In this document: in pieces, positions 23,129 to 33,748 of the stretch
How the letters are laid out: every line of letters begins with the position of its first letter
Numbering within the stretch: the stretch's first letter is position 1
Assembly (NCBI GenBank): GCA_032718475.1
Contig: JAUCBJ010007647.1
Coordinates: 1-60,547, forward strand
Source of the DNA: Nemertoderma westbladi
Taxonomy: Eukaryota > Xenacoelomorpha > Nemertodermatida > Nemertodermatidae
Length of the DNA: 60,547 bases
Direction of reading: 5' to 3'
Program-made: the position numbers and the translations under genes
Notes under the pieces: model-generated
Database searches by the model: none
Told to the model about the DNA's origin: nothing
The model's input: the letters and a program-made list of their open reading frames with translations, nothing else

Positions 23129-26100
23129 CCATGAGAACGACTGGGAAGTTGGTTGTACAAAAACACGTTATTTGTGCGCATTTATAAATATATTAAAAAA
23201 AGTCTAGATCAGTAGATGCTAAAAACTCTCACTTAACCATTCAGATAGCGGCTCAGATAATAGCTAAGCCGTCACCGACAACAATACTGCAATAAGACGA
23301 AGCCACTCATTCAACCAAAATAACACTAAATAATAACTATATCACTCAGTTTTCTACTCTAGTTGTTTTCATAAGAATATAATTTTTAATGTCTTAGTCC
23401 TGCTTCTGCACTCCCACATAGAACTGTAAAATATATTTTTTCAAAGTAATGCCCCATTGATCCAGATCTATTGCCTAAAAATTGTTAATTGTAGTAACTA
23501 TAATTAGTAGCATTTCGAAATGTCAACTATAGTCAACCTATAAATGTGAACCTAGTGCAGTTGTGAAATATTAAATATTGTAGTTCTTTAATTCTGCCGC
23601 CGAATCTGAATGAGCAAAATGCCAGAGCGCCGGGTAATAATGGTCACTTATAAGTTATATATAACACTTTCCATGTATTATATCTCATTTTGAATTTGAA
23701 TAACATTTTTAATTTATTTAGAACATCATTTAATTACGTTTACTTATTGTTTATATTTTTGACGAATACCGTATGTGTACGTTACATTGTACCTGGAGTT
23801 TATTCTGTTTCTTTTGGTGTTTTTTTTTAGTGAAACTAAATAAAACGAAAATCTTAACTAATCTTGTTTTGTTGAATATAATAGGTGTGACTACGGTCTT
23901 TTATTTTCGGACAAAATTTACAAAATGGACCGTCTTTTTGTTCAAATAATGCACCGTTGAATTTAAAATATGTCAATTCTAAAGAAATAGTAGATTCCAA
24001 ATTGAATTTAAGAAACCCGCCAAAAAGAAGGTAAGGAAGGAAGGATTAAATATAACAAATTATACAACAATTTATTCAGGTATTTATAAGACAAAGGCGG
24101 TAATCGTAAATATAAAACACGAATTTAATTCAAAAGGGGTTACGAAAACCAGGTAAGTCCCGGCCCATATGTTGACAAATAACAAACAATCGTAATAGTA
24201 TACATTGTAGAATGTGCATTTATTCCTCGACTACGCCTCGGAAAAAATGTGCACATTCCTCGAAAATGCGGATAAAAAAGTCGGACAAAAAAATAATTGC
24301 AAGGGTTCCATAATTGCAAAATTTGCATAATTGCAAAGCTTGCGTTACAAGGGTTCCAAATATGTAACAATATCTGAATTTTGTTGAGAAACAGCTCAGA
24401 TATATGCGATCAAAGATTGAAAGAAATATCGTTCGCTGGAGACAATTTACTCTTTTAATTTATACATAATATTTCTGGAACATTTTATTTATGAATGAAT
24501 ATTTGGATCAAATATTTGGCTCTTTAATGGCCAAAAGTGCCTTTTTTGCGCCAAGAATTTGTCGAAATTTAGAGTATAAGTTCAGAAGACCCTTGCATCC
24601 AAATGATCCAATTCTTCTGAATGTTTTTAACAGAAAATTGTTTGGGGCCATTTTAGACCAAAAGGGCACAAAAATGGGCTTTTTTGGACCTTTTTTGTAT
24701 GAAAACAGGCTCCAGGGCATTCCCAGCCAAATTTGTTCAGAAGAATTATGGACAGGGCGACAGGGGTATTCTGAACAAGAGTACCAAATTTCAGCTCATT
24801 TCAGTTAAAATTTGCGGAGAAATTGCCTTTTTCATGAAAAAAGGTCATTCTGAGATATAGGTGTTTATAGTTTAAGGAACAATTCAATCCTTCCCGCTAT
24901 TTTAGATAATACTATTTTTCTTTTTTCAACAATAAGTTTGTAAAAAATGAATGAAATTCAACGAAATATTTCATGCTTGCTAAACAGATAACTAGTAAAA
25001 CAACGTTTTAGCAATTTTATTCATATCTGTACCGTGAGAGCCTTTTTTATGAAAAGGGCCTTATTCAATTGTAAAATGTAGTGCTGCTCGGATGCGTGTC
25101 AAAAATCAGACTAGCTCATACGTTTTGGGTAATAACTTGAATTTGAAAAAAGATATGAGAAAATTGCTTGCAGATTAGAAATCTCCATTAAATTCGGCAC
25201 ATGATAGGATAAAAAAAGTTTTATTCTTAAATTGTTACTTTTTCGCTCGAATTTAGTTCAAAATCGGGAGAAAAAGTTTCACTTTTTTTCTCTAGGGAAA
25301 AAAAGTAACCCATAGGATTGCACTGATTTTACTTTTTTCCCAGCGAAAAAAGTCAATTAAAATATTTTTGGTGGAATTTCTTAAATTTTATTACATATAT
25401 TGAAAGAGCATCGACGTAGAAAAGGTTTGCAAGTAATTTGAGCAAAATCCATTCACTCACTCAAAAGTTATTGCCACTTTAGTGTCTGCAAACGAACTCT
25501 AGCGAACTCCAAAACGGAACTCAATATCCAATATTGGTTTAGGTAGTTAAGCGGCTCTCTAGTTACATAATAAATATTCGACAACACTCATTCACATTCG
25601 ACAACGACAATATTCGAAGGCAACATCGAGAGTTGAAGACAATAATATGAATCGCAGTAACTATGGAAGCAATGTAGTTAAATACTGCAGTTCAATTTAA
25701 TTTGCAACACTACTACTGTACTGTGCAGTATTTCGCTAGGTTTTATTAAGGAATTGAGCAACAAAAAAGTACAAATTTAAGAATAAAATTACGTATTACA
25801 TGGGAAAAAAAACGTAGAACATTTTTTTTCAATATTCTCTCGACCCTTTATTAACCTCGCTGACGCTCGGTAAATAAAATGCCTCGAGATAAATGAAAAA
25901 AAATTCTACTTTTTTCCCATGTAATAAATAATTATTTTGACTATTTCCAAAATAGGGGGGGGGAGTGCTCCCCCTCTCCCTTTAATAATCTGCTCAAAAA
26001 TAGGCCAAATAACTAACTAATTAGGCAATATTAAATAGCTAACAATAATTAGTGCAAACTGATTTAATTTCAGGCGAGACTACGGTATGATATTAAATTT

Positions 26101-26155
26101 TGTTTCTCTACATTGAGTCGTTTATTGAAACATCACAAAAATAAGCATTGAATAT
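23129..26155. other. Non-coding interval with dispersed repeats
   Basis: No gene seen. At 24340-24490 and 24830-24900 are segments that recur near 59825-59975 and 59155-59235. At 25860-25945 an ATGCCTCGAG...TTCTACTTTTTTCCC repeat matches 15413-15465. Short AAAAAGT/ACTTTTTT inverted stretches occur at 25210-25340. Open frames here (for example 24491-24808) have no recognisable content. Confidence 0.5.
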
Positions 26156-26159
26156 TCCT

Positions 26160-27270
26160 CAGAAGAGTAAATAGCTTGCCTATTTTAATTGTTCGAAGCC
26201 CCCGAAGGCCCGTAGCACGACCTTCTGTTTCAGTTACCAGTCAGCTCATATATCCCATCATAGTAGACATGTACCGAACAACAAGAGTCCCACAAGAAAT
26301 GAAAACAAATAAGTTGGTGTCAGTTCCCAAGAAGGGCAACCTAACACTATGGTTCTTTTCGGGGAATCTCATTGATCTCGATTGCTGCAAAGCTATACAA
26401 TAGAATTCTATTAAATCTATTAAATTTTGACAGTTAACTTTGAAAGTCCTCAGCAAGTCTCTGATCGGATGAGCATAAGCTCAAAGGATGGTATGCTTGA
26501 GCATGTGGACGACTTCTGTTACCTGGGATCATGGATCCGGAAGTCAAGTGAGGACCTTCGAATACGTAAGGGAAAGGCATGGACAGCCTTGAATAGGCTT
26601 TCCAGGATTTGGAATTCACCGAGAATTAATCGGAAACTTAAGGTCCGATTATTTAGAGCAGCAGTAGTTCCAGTACTCCTCTACGGGAGTCCATGCTGGG
26701 CTCTACCTGCTGAGGACACCAAATCTCTGGATGGCACATTCACAAGAATGCTACGCCGGAAGAATGCACACATCTCCAACCAGACACTATATAACATTGG
26801 AGGTGTCTCATTGGTTCCCCCAAGCTTGACACTAGAACAAAATCGCCTCCAAAATTGCATCAGAACAAAATTGCAGGACATTGCTTTCGCCGTGAGGACC
26901 AGCCAGTGCATAATCTTGTACTTTGGCAGCCTCATGGAGTGAATAAGCATGGTGGACAGCACATGACTTTCTTGAGACGCATCTTAAAGGACACTGGCCT
27001 TGAAGATGCGGATGATCTAGCAAATGTCATGGGTGATAGGGAGTTGTGGCGGTGCAATTTTGTTGACAAGCCGGCACAGCATTCTTAAAAATGCAGCTGC
27101 AATGCAGCATGCCGATCCTCACTATCCAACACCAACACTAGAAGCAGCATGTTCTAATGAGCTGAGGAGCCGTTGGGCTCCCTCTAGTGATTCTGAGAGT
27201 ACTCCTAAGTCATCAGCAAAGTCTAGATCAGTTAGGTACTTGGCAGGATTTCCTCGACTTTTGGAGCCAG
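26160..27270 (+). pseudogene. LINE reverse transcriptase remnant (start and C-terminal parts)
   Basis: About 26210-26340 encodes the start of an RT domain (QEMKTNKLVSVPKKGNL). The middle of the RT is missing. From about 26430 the C-terminal region resumes (HVDDFCYLGSW, RIWNSPRINRKLKVRLFRAAV, VLLYGSPCWAL, LDGTFTRMLR). A frameshift near 26860 moves the tail to another frame (GHCFRREDQPVHNLVLWQP, LEDADDLANVMGDRELWR, to 27088). This style of tail is common in LINEs of invertebrates and fish; I do not assign a clade. It ends at the TIR element at 27273. Confidence 0.85.
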
Positions 27271-27272
27271 TA

Positions 27273-29450
27273 CCCTGCAAACAATGTATTGTTAAAAAGC
27301 TGTTATTAAAATGTTATTTAATGACATAGATAACATTATTTCAAATTGTTAGATTAATGATAAAAAAACTGTAAATTGGCCAAGAAATATGACGTTATAT
27401 ACTAACGTTATTATTTCGTTTTTAATAACATTAAAATAACAAAGCCAGGATGGTTACATATATCATTACTTTTATGTTATTCCTTATCATTATTATTGTA
27501 TTTTTATTGACATTAAAATAACAACGGCATAATGTTTATTTAGATCGTTACTTTTATGTTATTTCTTAACATAAAAATATTGTTTGCTAAAAACGTAACA
27601 TTATACGTGCATTTAAGCCCTTCTCTCATGTTTTATGGTTGGTTCGCTTGCTCAAACTAATAATCCCCCTCCATTGCCGTTCTTTATATCGTTCTTTATA
27701 ATTTCCAAACCCTTTATTGAATAATTAATTAATACAGTAATTTCCCTACGCATGTTGATATGGTAATGGCAGGCTACAATCTCTAACACAGTTTGATTGA
27801 ATACAATTTTGTTGTAGGCAATTGTATGCAAATTAATAACAATTAAAACGTATAACATGAATTGAATTTTTTGTATAATGACCAGTCAGGAACAAATAAT
27901 GAAATAAACAGCAAAATCAAAGTAAAATATCCCAGAATAAGTAAACAACAAATATATGGCTGTATGGCCCATTACTTAAATGGTTTTGATATTTCGGTTA
28001 AAGTTAATCACAGACCTAAAAAAGAATATGTTTATGACGTAATAATAAGTGACAACAACGTAATGAATTGCATCAATTAAAATACTTTGAGTTAATATTA
28101 TTCACTAGATTTATAGATCTGATTTGTAGTCTATATAAAATAATGTACATGTAGTGGGTTTAATAAATAATACCTCACAACAATGTTAAATTATTAAAAG
28201 GGGCAGGTTACAGTTGGCTACAGAGGCACATTATTATATCCTACGGGTAAACAAAAAAAAACAGGTTACAGATTTATTTCTGGGAGAGTAATCAGTACTT
28301 ATTTGAATCGATATCTCCCTGGAGAGGGATGATTTTGATTGCATCGCAAATCCTCCCTATCTGAACAAATCATATTTAAAAAATTAAATGTTAATTATAA
28401 TTATAGCTGAGTGAGCTTCATTTATTAAACTGTAAAAATAAATCAATAGGCCTAGGCCCTACAAAAGTACAATCTAAAAACTGAAACAATAAATAGTTTG
28501 TAATAACAGTTAATGTGAAGTTTTCAAATCGAAATCGAATCGAAAGTTTTGTAGTAATGCTGTCCCTGTGCCCTGCCCCTTCAACTGAAAACTGGGACCT
28601 CCCAATAATAAGAATTCCAATCTTTAGTCCTCGGCTGTTGAAATCCACCATCAGCAGATCAGTACAGACAAATAAGTCAATCCTCCACCTGTCAGTGCTG
28701 GTTTAAGGGGACTTCCTGCTCCTGGTCCTGGCAGACTTGAATTCTGTAATTGGTAGGTCTAATGCAGTAATGTATGAATCCAGAGGGTAAAGGCGAACTC
28801 GCATTCAGGTAGATATGTTTTATTTATGAGTTCAGGTTAAATAAATCACAAAACCAAAACTATAAAACCAAAAATATAAGCTACTGTACAGAGCAGTAGG
28901 CCTGCAGTAACTATACTACAGTAATATAGAGATAGGCCTTGCAGTACAGCAGTATAACAATACATATACAGAATAAACATTGAATACAGGCAGGCCAGAA
29001 TGAGTATTGTACAACATACCTGATACCATACCAGCATACTGTATACCATTTACATGTGGAAAATTCCTCCATTACCGCGAATTTTAAAATTAGCCAATCA
29101 TCAATCTCAGATTAGATAATAGAAGTGACAGCGTCTATCGCATAATGTTTATTTTATGTGACAAAATAACATTGTTCTGATATGTAACAAACCATGTTCT
29201 TAAAATGTTAGGACTAAACACTTATAAAACATTTTTGACTAATGTTTATGTTCTCACATTAAAATTACGTTTTTTTAACATCAACAGTTATCATTTATTT
29301 AATGTCTGACAAAGACATTATAGAGTAATGTTAAAATAACATATATTGAACATCTAAATATTCTATCAAACAAGGAATAACATTTATCAACATTTATAAC
29401 AAATTAATGATGTTTTTCTGACATTCCTTGAAAGTAAATTGTTTGCAGGG
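27273..29450. mobile_element. 2.2-kb TIR element, CCCTGCAAACAAT ends, TA flanks
   Basis: CCCTGCAAACAAT at 27273 and its inverse ending at 29450 form a 13-bp TIR, with TA outside each end (27271-27272, 29451-29452). Next to both ends are many AACATT/TAACATTAAAATAAC motifs in both orientations. Short frames inside (27652-27858 minus, 27862-28080 plus) have no product I recognise. The TA may be a 2-bp target duplication or chance, because both flanks are LINE fragments in opposite orientation. Confidence 0.7.
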
Positions 29451-29453
29451 TAG

Positions 29454-29660
29454 GTGGAGTTATCATCACCCCATCATCATTATGATGATCTAAGGACATG
29501 CGTAGAACATAGTCAACCACAATTATGAACAAGAATGGTGCAAGTGTGTCTCCCTGGAGGACGCCCCATAACACTTCAAATGGTTCTGTGTCACCATCAA
29601 CAGTAGACAAAAATGTTGTCGAACCATCGTATACTGATCTGATCTGGTATTTTATTAATG
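29454..29660 (-). pseudogene. LINE reverse transcriptase fragment (QGD motif region)
   Basis: On the minus strand this reads an RT core segment with GVLQGDTLAPFLF and VVDYVLRMSLD, then DDGVMITP, and stops at the TIR element. It covers the RT region missing from the remnant at 26160-27270 but lies in inverse orientation. It may be part of the same LINE after rearrangement or a different copy. Confidence 0.8.
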
Positions 29661-29910
29661 TACCGGTACGTATTACAGTAAACGTACATTAATTTATATT
29701 GGAAACATGTACCGGTAGCTCTACATTGAGTAGGGAGCGGAAATTTTCATATAACAATACTTTGGAGGAAATTCCTACCCTGCCCCAACTGGTGGTTTAC
29801 CGTATATTACTGTATTTTAATATTCATTTTAGAGTTTTTATTCATCAGCTGTACAACCGGACTAAGTAGCGATAACACCAGAACACTGTAACAGTAGTAC
29901 CGGTACCGGT

Positions 29911-30769
29911 GTCACAAGGAAATCAGCCCCCCCTAGAATATGCCCCCCGGGGCATTATTTCCTAGGATATTATGTCCCCCCGGGCAATTTTTCCTAGGAA
30001 ATTAAGCCCGGGGGGGCATTTTCTCCTTAGGAAATAATGCCTCCCCTCAGGAAAATTAGCCCCCCTCAAAAGTCTGAAAACTGGTACGATACCGGTCTGC
30101 TGGTAGCCACTTTTAATCTACCAACTGCAGAACTTGTAATAGTTGGAAGAATAGTACGGTACCGGTCTGCCGGTAGGTAAGCAGGTAAGGCAGTAAGGGA
30201 TGTAGAACAGCATACTGAAGTATCTAAGTCAGTAGGCACTGTACAGCTGTAGTAAGTACTGGTATAACAGCAGTGCGAGTGTGTGGTGTTGTGTGGGCGC
30301 CGAGCAGCTCCAAGCTTTTTTAAGTCTGTAACCTGCTCCTTTGCCTTTCCCTGATTTGGTAAAGTGATTGTTTATTGTTTTGGTTAGAAAATCCCGTCTC
30401 TGTAACCTGCTCCTTTCCCTGATTTGCTAAAGTGACTGTTCATTGTTTTGGTTAGAAAATCCCGCCTCTGTAACCTGCTCCTTTCCCTCAATTAGTTAAA
30501 TGATCGTTTATTGTTTTGGTTAGAAAGGCCTGCCTCTGTAACCTGCTCCTTTCCTTCATTTGGTAAAGTGACTGTTTATTGTTTTGTATAATTTTTGTAA
30601 GTTTTAGTATGTAGTAGTAATAAGTTTTGTTTATTGTATAATTCAGGGGGGGCATAATTTCCTAAGGGGGGGCATTTTTTCCTAGGGAAATTTGCCCGGG
30701 GGGGGCATTTTTTCCTAGGAAAATATGCCCCCCGGGCACATTTCCCGGGGGGGCATATTTTCCTGTTAC
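29911..30769. mobile_element. Foldback-type element with repeated GGGGGGCAT...TTTCCTAGGAAA blocks
   Basis: The start GTCACAAGGAAATC and the inverse of the end GTAACAGGAAAATATGC are related. Inside each end, blocks of GGGGGGCATTTT, TTTCCTAGGAAA and GCCCCCCGGGG recur in both orientations (29925-30065 and 30650-30765). ACCGGT borders both sides (29905-29910, 30770-30775), but this palindrome is frequent here, so the target duplication is uncertain. The middle holds the 68-74 bp tandem repeat at 30329-30595. No ORF. Confidence 0.7.
30329..30595. repeat. Four tandem units of 68-74 bp
   Basis: Units start with TAACCTGCTCCTTT at 30329, 30403, 30471 and 30539 and contain TTTATTGTTTTGGTTAGAAA. Related single motifs in the opposite orientation occur at 46265-46312 (GAGCAGGTTACAG, then TCTAACCAAAACAATAAAC) and about 56862-56900. 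Confidence 0.9.
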
Positions 30770-30894
30770 ACCGGTATGCCAGTAGCAGGCCCTATTTAAG
30801 TAGGCCTATTTCATTGATAGGCTTAATAATAATACAGTAATACAGTAATAGGCCTAATTAATTATTAAACTCTGTTAAACTAAGTTCAGCGACA

Positions 30895-31779
30895 ATGAGT
30901 GTTGGGTTTATTGGAGCCGGACGTATCGCCCTAGCAATGAGTAGGGGAATCCTGAAGACTGGCCTCATTAAACCCAACCGAATAACTGCGAGCGCCCCTA
31001 GAGGGCGCGGTAACTCTCTCATGGAATTAAAAAAACTCGGCGCCAACACGACGATAGACAACCGCGAGTGTGTGCGCGCCAGCGACATTGTGTTTATATC
31101 GGTGAAAGCCGATCTGGTACCGACAGTGCTGGAGGAAATACATCCGGTTGTTGATAAATCCAAACTGTTTATAAGTGTCGCCGCCGGAGTTACTATAGAC
31201 GCTATACAGTTGAGTTTACCGGCAGAATCACGAATTATTCGCGCGATGACGAATACCCCGTGTGCTGTAGGTACGGCTGCGACTGCGTTCAGTGCGGGTA
31301 ACCACGCAACCGCTAGCGATAGTCGTGTCGCTATGGAGTTACTAAGCAGCTTCGGGTATTGCGTCCAATTAGACGAGAGCATGTTGGACGCAGTGTGCGG
31401 ATTGGCTGGCAGCGGGCCCGCGTACGCCTACGTGTTTATCGAGGCGTTGGCGGACGGCGGGGTCCGTATGGGTTTACCGCGGGGGTTATCGACTCGTCTC
31501 GCGTGCGAAGTTGTCCTCGGCGCCGCTCGCATGGTGCTAGACACCGGAGATCACCCGAGCCAACTGAAGGACAACGTTAGCAGCCCAGGTGGGTCTACTA
31601 TCTGCGCGTTACACGGGTTGGACGCCAGTGGGTTCCGGGGGTTGGTTATAGACGCGGTTAGGGACGCCACATTGCGGACAACGGAACTTAGCGAACTCGC
31701 TAACCAAGGGATCGGGGTTAAACAGCGACAAACCTTACTGCCTAATGGTTCGTCTGCAACCGGTAAAGGTCAATTATAG
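30895..31779 (+). CDS. PYCR: Pyrroline-5-carboxylate reductase
   Basis: 294 residues, close to family length. The N-terminal Rossmann motif is GFIGAGRIALAM. The body contains VKADLVP, AAGVTIDAIQ, RAMTNTP, the substrate-site region GLAGSGPAYAYVFIEALADGGVRMGLPR, and LKDNVSSPGGSTICALHGL. The enzyme reduces 1-pyrroline-5-carboxylate to proline with NAD(P)H, the last step of proline synthesis. No clear N-terminal mitochondrial targeting peptide precedes the Rossmann fold, as in animal forms that start directly at MSVGFIGAG. Single exon. The start is fixed by the fold beginning at residue 2. An AATAAA lies about 215 bp downstream (near 31996). Which paralogue (PYCR1/2/3) cannot be told. Confidence 0.95.
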   Translation: MSVGFIGAGRIALAMSRGILKTGLIKPNRITASAPRGRGNSLMELKKLGANTTIDNRECVRASDIVFISVKADLVPTVLEEIHPVVDKSKLFISVAAGVTIDAIQLSLPAESRIIRAMTNTPCAVGTAATAFSAGNHATASDSRVAMELLSSFGYCVQLDESMLDAVCGLAGSGPAYAYVFIEALADGGVRMGLPRGLSTRLACEVVLGAARMVLDTGDHPSQLKDNVSSPGGSTICALHGLDASGFRGLVIDAVRDATLRTTELSELANQGIGVKQRQTLLPNGSSATGKGQL

Positions 31780-33748
31780 CTGTCCATCATTATCTCACTG
31801 GTCAAGGTTATTTCTATGTTAGGGTTAAGTCTGTAAGTGTGTAAGAGGGATCAGCATCAGGGATTTCTATTTGGAATTCAATTTTCTCATATTTTGCAGT
31901 ATATACATACAGGTAGTGTGGCGGTGTAGGTACGGAACGGGATTTGGGCTACTTTATTATATCACTTTATTTTACAATGATGAAATATAAGTAAAATAAA
32001 ATGATATTAAAGAGTAGTAATTATAGCTTATTATAGCAGACAATTCCGAGAAAAATTAATTTTGAGTTATGTATTACATAAGAAACGCATAAGAAGATTT
32101 TGAAATATTCATTTAAATGGTGGAAAATGCTGGTTTTAAATCGAATTAAATCCTAACTCTCGCTCTGTTCATCTGTCTGTCTGTCTGTCAAAAATATAAA
32201 AGCATTCTAGCTAACTTGCTAACTATAATTTTGTTGTGTGGGTATTTCTTGTCTGAGATTTCATTTCTGATGTCAGTTTTCATTATTGAAGAAATCTAGA
32301 CTGTATCTGTCGGTCTGTCTGTCTGTCATAAATAAAGAAGCATATTAGCTAACTAAAATTTCATTAGAAGGTTCTTCTGATCGGGAAATATATTTCCGAT
32401 TTCAGTTTTCTTGCTTGAAGTGATCTAGACTGAATGTGTGTCTGTCTGTATGACAGTATTGAATCCATAAAAGATAAAAAGTGACATCAGAAATGAAATC
32501 AGCGACCCCCAGAAAAGATCCATAAAATCAATCCGCCCAACCTCCCAAGAGTTAAGAATCACTGACTAATTTGACATACAATATGATATAAGACTGACAG
32601 GCGGACAGACCGACAAAACATAGAATTTTATCAAAACTTTTATGTTCAATGCAAAGAAACATACCTGATGAACATATTTTGAAAAAAAAAAATTTTTAAC
32701 TTTATTTTCCATTTTCTCAAAATGAATTCTGCCCGGAATTGTCGGGTTTCTATATGCACTGACACTGTCATATATTTCACTGAATAGTTTCAGTACTAGC
32801 GGGAGCGGCATTTATTACCCAACTCCACACTTCGGGATTAAGAGATTACTTTACCGGTAGAACAATAATTTGGGCTTAAGTTACTTAATTGATAATTAAT
32901 TATCGACTCGGTCAGTCTTTCTATCTCTACATTACAATTACAATTAATATGTTATGAATTAAGTTTAAAATTTATTTATACGAATGTGGTAAATAACGTT
33001 TTATAATCTGCCTTTGAACTTTTCGTATCTGTGGGGCGAGCCACGTAGTAGACGAGGGGGCGTGAAAAAAAGGTATCAAATTATTTCCATTTATTTCATG
33101 GTTTTATGGCAGTGGTATTATTTGATTTATTTATTTATCACAGGTGTTTTTATACTTATAGAAAATTATTTATATTAATATTTATTTATTGTGTTTATTG
33201 TTTGTTTGTTTAATGTAAAATCCATTCGAAAAGAGTTGTTTAGCTTTCAACTCCCTGTGTGGCACTTTTGTAACACTTAATTCCGAACGGATTATCCTTA
33301 ATTAATAATTGAACATTGGGACGAGATATCAATTTATTCACCGTAATGGGATTTGCGGGATCGCATTCGATCTGGGGGGGCTGGCCTTATTTACCCATCT
33401 TACCAATGTGTAAAAGCGCAAATGGATTTCGAAGCGGAATATATATGGGCGATAAAAAGTTGTAATTTTCACCCTGGCGAGTGGCTATTTATTTACGTAG
33501 TTTGTTATCTACAGGTTTGGAATCCTTCCCAATACGTTCCAGCTGTTGGATCACGTTCCCGAATTACAATTAAATGCTAAGCACGATGAACTGGAGCTCT
33601 GACAATTCGCCCCCAAACGGTAGACGGATGAACTGTAACAGTCTGTATGTGTGTAGAATTTGTAAACTTTTGATAGACTACAAGTGTAACCAAGTTTGGT
33701 TCCATTTCATCCAGCGATAGTCCAGTTGAGTTTGGCTAAGGTACAACA
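31780..33748. other. Non-coding interval with TCTG-containing tandem repeat
   Basis: Between 32160 and 32460, units of about 122-130 bp repeat CTGTCTGTCTGTC, AGCTAACT..., and GATTTCAGTTTTC...GATCTAGACTG. A related segment occurs at 59300-59410. At 33032-33046, GTGGGGCGAGCCACG matches one tip of the MITE found at 16609 and 51503, so this is a probable solo end. No gene seen. Confidence 0.55.

Noticed and set aside
27862-28080. 72-residue frame inside the CCCTGC element as a transposase
   Set aside because: Too short and without any catalytic motif.
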